14,871 bases of DNA, from positions 1 through 14,871 of the forward strand of contig KN880858.1 in NCBI GenBank assembly GCA_000934385.1, written 5' to 3'. The notes under the pieces were generated by a model. The model had not been told where the DNA came from. It ran no database searches and saw nothing but the letters and a program-made list of their open reading frames with translations. This stretch comes from Cylindrobasidium torrendii FP15055 ss-10. Its lineage: Eukaryota > Basidiomycota > Agaricomycetes > Agaricales > Physalacriaceae. The stretch's first letter is position 1. Each line of letters starts with the position of its first letter. Below are positions 9,253 to 14,871 of this stretch, in pieces. Both the position numbers and the translations under genes were made by a program.

Positions 9253-10219
9253 ATGTCCTCCTCAGAGACTGTCGACGCTAGTGGCTGGTCTGCCAAGGTA
9301 TACAACGACAACGCCTCGTTCGTGTACTCAGCTAAGTTTACGTCCGCCGTCGTGGGCTTACTCGCACCGAAGCCCGGAGAGAAGATTATCGACTTTGGAT
9401 GTGGAAGCGGCGAAGTGACGCGCGAGATCGAGGCCGTGGTGAAGCAGGCGGATGGCGGATTTGTCTTTGGTGTGGATGCTAGTGAAAGCATGGTCGGTCT
9501 ACTTTGTCGATCCTCATCACGGAGTTGGGACCTAAGATGGAGCCTAGATTAGTCGAGCGAAGGAGTGCGGCCTCCAGCGAGCGTTTGTTGCGGACATTCA
9601 AGAGCCGCTGCAGATCGCTGAGATTGGCGAGACCAAGTTCGATGCGGTGTTCACGAATGCGACATTGCATTGGTGCAAGCATAACCCTGCGGGGGTATTG
9701 GACAACGCAAGGAATCTGCTCAAGCCAGGAGGGAGGCTGGTGGGCGAAATGGGTGGGTTTATGAACTGTGTTGGTATGTGTGTTTCGGTATTCCTTGATG
9801 CGTGGGCTGATAGTCAAAGGGATACGGAGTGTCTTGCACAAAGTATTGAAGCAGAGAGGACATGATGCTGAAGGTCTTGACCCGTGGTTCTTCCCGTCTG
9901 TCGAAGACTACACCAAGGTGCGTTATTCCAGGAAGAAGTTGGTCGAGGAAGGCTCACAGAACTTTAGTTGTTGGAAGCCGCATCGTTCGAGCCTATCGAG
10001 GTTGTTCTAGTTCCACGTTTTACACCACTCCCCACCGGATTAATAGGGTGGCTGAGAACGTTTGTGCGTTCGTCGTTCTTGCGCGCACTGAGCGATGAGG
10101 AGGCAGAGTCGATCATGCAGGAGGTAGCAGATATTATGTCGGTGGATTGCAGGGATAGCCAGGGAAACAAGGCGATGATGTACATGAGGTTGAGGTTCAG
10201 CGCCCTCAAAAAGTCGTAG
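9253..10219 (+). CDS. Class I SAM-dependent methyltransferase, four exons, 271 aa
   Basis: The model is join(9253..9492, 9548..9773, 9820..9917, 9968..10219), with introns of 55, 46 and 50 nt. Motif I is IIDFGCGSGEVT (residues 45-56), which binds S-adenosylmethionine. The acidic residue that contacts the ribose is D75 in FGVDASESM. A later strand reads DAVFTNATLHWC, followed by LLKPGGRLVGEMGG, the usual post-IV region. The closest layout I know is the trans-aconitate methyltransferase-like group of small-molecule methyltransferases, including uncharacterised fungal members; the substrate cannot be read from sequence. No signal peptide or membrane segment is seen, so it is probably cytosolic. 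It ends 118 bp before the TAP42-like gene on the same strand. Confidence 0.9.
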
Positions 10220-10337
10220 GCTGCCAGTAATGATTATAGCGACAATTCAGAGCTCAACGAGACCTTGGCGGTGAGAAAGCAACGTTCAGCTCGATCAATT
10301 CTCGTCCATTCCCAATATTGCTTGATCCCATCAAAGT

Positions 10338-11633
10338 ATGGCTGACCTCTCGCTCTCACAACTGTATCACCGCGCTCTGGGAGATGCAGCCAAAGCATAT
10401 GATCTCCCTGTTATTGAGGATTCCACACAGGTGGATTCATGATTACTCGCGTGTATTCAGTGATTAATGCGCCGCAGGAAGTTGTGCAAGCATGCTTGAC
10501 TGATTTGAAGACCGTACAACAGCGTGTCAGCGCTTTAGCTCTGTTCAGCAGCAATGAGACTCTCGAAGACATGACACCGACGTACTTGATCTACCTGACT
10601 GTGCCATATGTCATCGCCGAAGTTCAGGGAAGGGTCCGCACGGTCGAAAGAGACGAAAGACTGGCATCACTGATTGAGACCGAGGCGCGTCGTATTGCTG
10701 TTGGATTCTGGCCTTTTGAGTTGACTTTTGGTTTCAGAATCTCTATCAGCACTATGTCGCTTCTCTGGAGCAATACGGTATCGTCTCTGAGGACGTCAAG
10801 CTGTTCAGCGAATTGCCTGTCAATCCAGCAAGTCGACGCGAGCTCAAGATCAAGCAGTACAAGCACGAGAAGGAATTGCGCGAACGTATCAAAACTGTGC
10901 GGAAGCGCAGACAACAACGGATCGCAGAAACGGAAAACGACTTTTCTCTCATCCAAGCACTCTTGCCTTCAGCGTCTACTGACCAAGATGAAGAAGATGA
11001 AGATGCTGTACGGGAATCTAACCTTCTCTTGTTACGGTTGCTCTATGGTCTTGCACAAGCACAGTTGAAGAACATTGCTGATGAGCTCGTCCTTCTTCGA
11101 ACTGCGCCTCCACCCATGCCATATTTCCCCCCATCCGACAACGAGAATCAACACTGGCGATTGGATGGCCCCGTGCAGCAGCAAGGGCCACTTCTGAGTC
11201 CTAGTGGACAGGTATGCTAGATCACAGTTGTGAATATCATGTTTTAACTGTTCTCTAGCCCCTTCGGCCATTCACCATCCTCCCATCCGGGGCCACTGAC
11301 CGTGCACGACTGCAGTCACAGGTGTTCGGACCAGGACACAATCTGCCCAGTATGAGCATCGACGAATACTTGGAAATAGAACGTCAGCGAGGAAAGTTCA
11401 TATCCGGCGGAGGGTCAGTGGCTTTGCTGGCTCTAGAACACAAACTTACATCCAGTAGGCCTGCCAGCGAGGCAGAACCAACGTCCTCTGAGCAGCTAGC
11501 ACTTGACGCAGAAATGGATGGGACTAGAGAGGGCGACGAGAAGGAGGAACAGAAAAGGCAAAAGGACGAACGATGGGCACAGTATACGGACTCTCATGCT
11601 AAAGGAGAAGGGAACACCATGAATCGAGGTTAG
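10338..11633 (+). CDS. TAP42: TAP42/alpha4-like type 2A phosphatase-associated protein, five exons, 367 aa
   Basis: The model is join(10338..10430, 10478..10684, 10738..11211, 11259..11413, 11459..11633). TAP42 proteins bind PP2A-type catalytic subunits downstream of TOR. The N-terminal helical domain is recognisable: ETLEDMTPTYLIYLTVPYVI, then LYQHYVASLEQYGIV, then NPASRRELKIKQYKHEKEL (residues 129-147). R134 and K137 probably correspond to the Arg/Lys pair that contacts the phosphatase in alpha4. The C-terminal region has RPFTILPS, the VFGPGHNLPSMSIDEYLEIE block, and the Gly-rich FISGGG motif before an acidic, charged tail. Length fits the family (about 350-370 aa). Intron 2 appears to be GC-AG. 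The 45-nt intron 4 has no stop and keeps frame, so an isoform of 382 aa is possible. No membrane segment is seen; the protein should be cytosolic. Confidence 0.92.
10685..10737 (+). other. Apparent GC-AG intron in the TAP42-like gene
   Basis: The family frame requires a phase-0 junction between GAG (10682-10684) and AAT (10738). The only phase-0 donor is GCGCGT at 10685, the GC version of the GTGCGT donor common in this window. The nearby GT dinucleotides (10690 and 10693) are in the wrong phase. The length of 53 nt matches its neighbours. Confidence 0.7.
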
Positions 11634-11825
11634 CAAATCCAGGAGAAGGAGAGATAAATAACCATTTTGTATACTACAGCACGGGGGCTGGGATAAATGA
11701 ATTCATAAGTATATATGTTGTCCTTGTTCCAAATAAGTTGAAATCGGCACTGTTATGTAACGGCTTGACGGATCAAGATGATGTAGACTCCGGCACGACC
11801 TGATTGCACCTTACAAGTTACCACC

Positions 11826-12179
11826 ATGGCGTCTCCTCCCACTAAGCAAATGATTTTGCAGCTGTACCATGCCACATTGAAGACGTCGAAAACATTCAGC
11901 TCATACAACTTCCGCAACTACTTCGTGGATCGAACAAAGGATGTTTTCCGGGACATTCAGGTATGTGAGATTCAATAATGACTCCTGCCGCCAACTTATC
12001 CAAGATTACAGAAAGAGAATGACCCAGCTCGTCTCACGACTATGTACGGGGATGCGGTGAAGGAGCTGACCGTCCTCCGACGAAGCGCGATTCTTAACCA
12101 AATCTATGGTGGATGGAAGTTGGCCGTGGAGGAGACGCCCAAGAAGCCGGAGGATATCTTGCAGCGCGGAGACACATAA
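11826..12179 (+). CDS. ISD11: Isd11/LYRM4-like mitochondrial LYR protein, two exons, 100 aa
   Basis: The model is join(11826..11960, 12012..12179), with a 51-nt GTATGT intron. Isd11 stabilises the cysteine desulfurase Nfs1 in the mitochondrial matrix during Fe-S cluster assembly. The protein shows the family pattern: LYHATLKTSKTFSSYNFRNY (residues 13-32), then DRTKDVFRDI, then a second helix with KELTVLRRSAILNQIYG. The LYR signature itself is LYH (residues 13-15); the following Phe24 and the YNFRxY block are kept. Length is typical (about 90-110 aa). The start codon sits in a strong context (CCACCATGG). There is no obvious cleavable presequence, as is usual for this family. It is tail to tail with the Rcf1 gene, 40 bp between stop codons, so the 3' UTRs probably overlap. 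Confidence 0.9.
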
Positions 12180-12219
12180 ATGCGAAGAAACTTGGTACAT
12201 TGCACCCTATCATCCAACA

Positions 12220-12844
12220 TTACTTGCGTGGCCATCCAAGATAGTGGTACCAGCTCGACGCTGCTGGTGCTGTCGGTGTTTCCACCTGTGCTTGCGCCTT
12301 CTTTCCCTTCCATGATGAATAAAGACCCTTCTCTTGCTCGTACGCAAGTTCTGCCTGTTTCAACCGCTCTTCGAAGTCAGCCCGCTCCAGCCTCTTCTTC
12401 ACATCCTCATAGTCCTCGCGTATTTTGTCAAGTTCAGCATTGTAAGCGATCGTGTCCTGCTGTACGCGGTACATGCCCACCACGACGGCAATGACAGTTA
12501 AGCCCTGGACGGCAACGCGCCCTCGCATCCAGAGCTGTGTTTGGCGGGAATCACCGCGCTGGGAGCTTCGCACCATCATGCTGAAAACACCGACCGTGGC
12601 TAGTGCACCTGAGAGACCAGTTCAGAAACAAGCTGGCATGCATTGCAGACGACGCACCTATGGGCACCAACGGCTCCTGGATCATACGCTGCTTGAATCG
12701 GTCCAACCCGCTTTCATTTGGATCAAACCGCAAGGCTCTAGGGAATCGCTTGGCCAACACATCGAGCTGCGCCTTCACTGCCGCGTCTTTTTCTTGGAGG
12801 GAGAGAGTTACGGCCGAAGGTGACCCGTTCTCCGTTTCGGCCAT
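12220..12844 (-). CDS. RCF1: Respiratory supercomplex factor 1 (HIG1 domain), two exons, 191 aa
   Basis: The model is complement(join(12220..12608, 12658..12844)), with a 49-nt GTGCGT intron. Rcf1 is an inner-membrane protein that supports cytochrome c oxidase and the III-IV supercomplex. The HIG1 domain begins at EPLVPIGALATVGVF (residues about 57-71, first membrane helix). The diagnostic (Q/I)x3(R/H)xRx3Q motif is present as Q87-LWM-R91-G-R93-VAV-Q97, just before the second membrane helix (GLTVIAVVVGMY). The C-terminal third is a charged, coiled-coil-like segment (DKIREDYEDVKKRLERADFE) ending in a hydrophilic tail, as in fungal Rcf1. The start ATG at 12844 gives an N-terminus of about 56 residues before the domain. 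It shares a 150-bp promoter region with the divergent transporter gene. Confidence 0.93.
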
Positions 12845-12994
12845 GTCGCAAAGCTGAAGTCGTGAATGTCCAAAGACAAGTTCGGCTGATACGGTCCGGA
12901 CGGAAAGATGCATACAACCATCATCCTCAAGGTTATTGCCCTCTAAATTACTTCGTCCGGACGGTTTCTTCTTGCCTTCTCCCTGGCTCTCTCG
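12845..12994. promoter_or_regulatory. Bidirectional promoter with two GTCCGGAC palindromes
   Basis: Only 150 bp separate the Rcf1 and transporter start codons. GTCCGGAC occurs at 12894-12901 and 12955-12962, 61 bp apart, each continued by GG to give TCCGGACGG. The CCG/CGG content resembles sites of fungal zinc-cluster regulators. No TATA box is seen in either direction. Confidence 0.55.
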
Positions 12995-14364
12995 ATGGCG
13001 CGCGCAAATGGACACGTTCCAAAGGAGTTGACGCCTATACAGGCTGCCAGTGTCCTCTTTGACTATACCACTGTGCGTGTTCTGCTTGCCCAGGATCGAC
13101 GTCCTGACGCGTCCCAGATATTTACTTTGGTATTCGGCGGATGTTGCTCGTGCGTATCTATTGAGCGATGCTCTCTCCCCGCTCATCGGCTTCGCTTCTA
13201 GTAACGTTTGGTTATATGAGAACCTCTTGATCTTGAATCCCCGCATTGGTATAACCCACATCAAGTTCTCAAATTGCACAGGCATATATCTCCCCTAGGT
13301 TCGGCGCTGACATTCACACAAATGGTCTTCATAACCTCCATCTCCCTCCCCGCATTCCTTGTTTGGCCCAAGAAGGCGTTCCTGCCACAGCTTCGGCCGC
13401 GTCAAGTTCCCCTCGCAAAATGGGCGTTGCAAGTCATCGTACTGTCCTCAGGTTCTCTACTCAATAACTGGGCGTATTCCTATAATGTCCCACTCTCCGT
13501 TCTTATGGTCTTCCGCTCAGCTGGTCCGTACTCATAACATGACTTGGCACTTCTCATTTTGACACAGCCGGGCAGGGCTTCCCGTCTCAATGCTGTTTGG
13601 ATGGCTCTTCATGAAAAGGAAATACACACTTCTACAGATTGTACGTCGTTTACTACATCGAAAATAATGCGACTCATCACTCGTAGACTGCCGTCTTGAT
13701 GGTGACTTTAGGAGTGACCATCGCCACCTTGTCTAACAAGAAGGCATCCGCGACTCCAACGGATGCGTTCCAATACGCGATGGGTGTTTGCATGCTAGTG
13801 GTATCCTTGCTATGTACTGCATCTCTCGGGATGATGCAGGAGCGCACGTACAAACGATATGGACCTTGCTGGAAAGAGGGTGTCTTCTATACCGTAAGTC
13901 CTAGCCTCATTATCGCTAGAAAACTTCGTCTGACCTTGTTTTCAGCACTTCATCTCGCTCCCAATCTTCCTCTTCCTCGGCAACGATGTGAAGCAGGGTC
14001 TGGAAAGCTTGTCGGCAAACAGTACAGTATCTCCTACAGTCGCTTGGTCTATGCTTTGCGGAAATCTCATCACCCAACTTGTATGCGTCTCTGGTGTGAA
14101 CAAGCTAACATCAGTACGTATCTGTCCTCTACGCCGTCGCTTCACGCTCCTGATGTTATCCCCTAGAGCGTATCATCAGTCTCGACAAACGTCGTGCTAA
14201 CAACTCGCAAAGCTGTCAGCCTTTGCTTCAGCGTTTGGTACTTCAAAAATGGTTGGAACGCGCAGTTTGGGCTTGGAGCTGCGATGGTGTTCACAGGTAG
14301 CATCTTGTATAGCGCGGGGAGTTGGGGCGAGGACGCAAAAACTGAAAAGCCCAAGGTCGAGTGA
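12995..14364 (+). CDS. UAA-family nucleotide-sugar transporter (UDP-GlcNAc transporter-like), eight exons, 339 aa
   Basis: The model is join(12995..13072, 13118..13149, 13202..13248, 13299..13523, 13576..13640, 13687..13893, 13946..14113, 14167..14364), with introns of 45-53 nt. The protein is polytopic: hydrophobic segments include FTLVFGGCCSNVWLYENLL, ALTFTQMVFITSISLPAFLV, WALQVIVLSSGSLLNNWAYS, AVLMVTLGVTIATL, MGVCMLVVSLLCTASLGM and LGAAMVFTGSILYSAGSW. The FRSAGLPVSMLFGWLFMKRK segment and TRKAVSLCFSVWYFKN near the end are typical of the SLC35B/UAA family. Length matches yeast Yea4 (about 340 aa), an ER UDP-GlcNAc transporter linked to chitin synthesis; UDP-galactose/HUT1-type carriers are the alternative. 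The C-terminal KTEKPKVE is Lys-rich but does not end in a standard KKxx signal. Intron 1 is 45 nt, in frame and stop-free. Confidence 0.9.
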
Positions 14365-14644
14365 TTGTTTCGTAAATAAAACTGGACCTGTATGGAGGAA
14401 TATCGATGTGAAATTCGGTGGAATATTCCTTGTTAGCGTTCAAGGACAAAAAGCGACATGTGTCGATAGGTCATTTACTTCGTTACTTTGACGAAGGGGA
14501 AGAACTTCAAGCTTAGCTTGTTCAATGTTTTCCGAATAGGTAGGTGTAGCGAATACGGTACTCTCGTGCCGGTTATCCGTACACTTACTTTCTATCTCAC
14601 GCGTGCGACTGACAGTTCGGGTACCTATCTCCTATTCACCTTCG

Positions 14645-14652
14645 TATATAAG
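14645..14652 (+). promoter_or_regulatory. TATA box (TATATAAG) of a plus-strand gene beyond the edge
   Basis: TATATAAG is followed within 30-60 bp by a CT-rich stretch suitable for transcription starts. No usable ATG follows inside the window; the one at 14654 is immediately closed by TAG. Confidence 0.5.
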
Positions 14653-14759
14653 ATGTAGTTACCTGTTTCTTCGAATCCCAGATTCATTCTAACCGTTCTC
14701 ACCTCGTATCGAACTCGTGTGACGACAGCATCGACTGCTTTCGCCACATATTTTTGAAC

Positions 14760-14808
14760 GTAAGAACTAAAAACTTTTATTAACTAACTATCCGTAGCTT
14801 CTGCTCAG
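14760..14808 (+). other. Candidate 49-nt 5' UTR intron
   Basis: GTAAGA at 14760, a CTAAC branch site at 14784-14788 and a TGCTCAG acceptor ending at 14808 match the size and signals of the other introns here. A nearer TAG acceptor at 14797 would give 38 nt, shorter than any other intron in the window. Confidence 0.4.
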
Positions 14809-14871
14809 GACGCGCCTGGTCTGATCAACCGAGCTCGGCCGACGTTAGCTACAACAACCTCGACATAATTT

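Larger units (their letters stand above)
14365..14871. other. Intergenic region and 5' leader of a gene beyond the right edge
   Basis: These 507 bp have no convincing coding sequence. After the transporter's 3' end comes an inverted repeat (CAAGCT/AGCTTG near 14509-14521), then a TATA box (14645-14652) and a candidate leader intron (14760-14808). The layout suggests a plus-strand gene that starts outside the window. Confidence 0.5.

Noticed and set aside
13562..13567. The first CAG acceptor (ending at 13567) for transporter exon 5
   Set aside because: It breaks the frame; the next CAG, ending at 13575, restores the conserved AGLPVSMLFGW segment.
1..14871. tRNA or rRNA genes, CRISPR arrays, or LTR retrotransposon parts
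   Set aside because: I found no cloverleaf with A/B boxes, no spaced repeat array, and no RT, RNase H, protease or long terminal repeats; the integrase core stands alone with the HECT-like gene.

Overview
The window looks like nuclear DNA of a filamentous basidiomycete, most likely an Agaricomycete. The genes are split by many introns of only 45-58 nt, usually with GTGCGT, GTACGT or GTGAGT donors, and several have CTAAC-type branch points close to the acceptor. The proteins are typical fungal housekeeping types. I rebuilt every gene model by hand from reading frames, splice signals and family resemblance; none was checked by a database search or RNA data.

Left half (1 to about 7.3 kb): two long minus-strand genes lie in tandem. 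Transcribed first (6872 to 5038) is a four-exon, 559-aa protein with a retroviral-integrase-like (rve/DDE) catalytic core: D260, D317 and E352. Downstream (4810 to 1115) is a ten-exon, 1078-aa protein with two N-terminal CGHx4H zinc-type modules, a long low-complexity middle, and a C-terminal HECT-like ubiquitin-ligase domain with a candidate catalytic Cys1027. Both frames are fully open once about 50-nt introns are removed. I interpret the pair as a two-gene transposon-like cassette, or a domesticated one: a DDE integrase/transposase accompanied by a HECT-type E3 ligase. This is the most unusual content of the window. I could not find terminal inverted repeats or a target-site duplication by eye. 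About 1.1 kb to its left and 0.8 kb to its right are gene-free and carry small tandem and inverted repeats.

Right half (7.7 to 14.4 kb): a compact block of six housekeeping genes. (1) A Vip1-like RRM protein, 247 aa, with a 12-nt microexon. (2) A class I SAM-dependent methyltransferase, 271 aa. (3) A TAP42/alpha4-like PP2A regulator, 367 aa, with one apparent GC-AG intron. (4) The Fe-S cluster LYR protein Isd11, 100 aa. (5) On the minus strand, tail to tail with it, the respiratory supercomplex factor Rcf1 (HIG1 domain), 191 aa. (6) Divergent from Rcf1 across 150 bp, a UAA-family nucleotide-sugar transporter, 339 aa. The last 0.5 kb has a TATA box and a possible 5' UTR intron of a gene that begins beyond the right edge.

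The housekeeping genes do not form a pathway. Isd11 and Rcf1 are both mitochondrial inner-membrane/matrix factors, and the Rcf1/transporter pair shares one promoter region with two GTCCGGAC palindromes.
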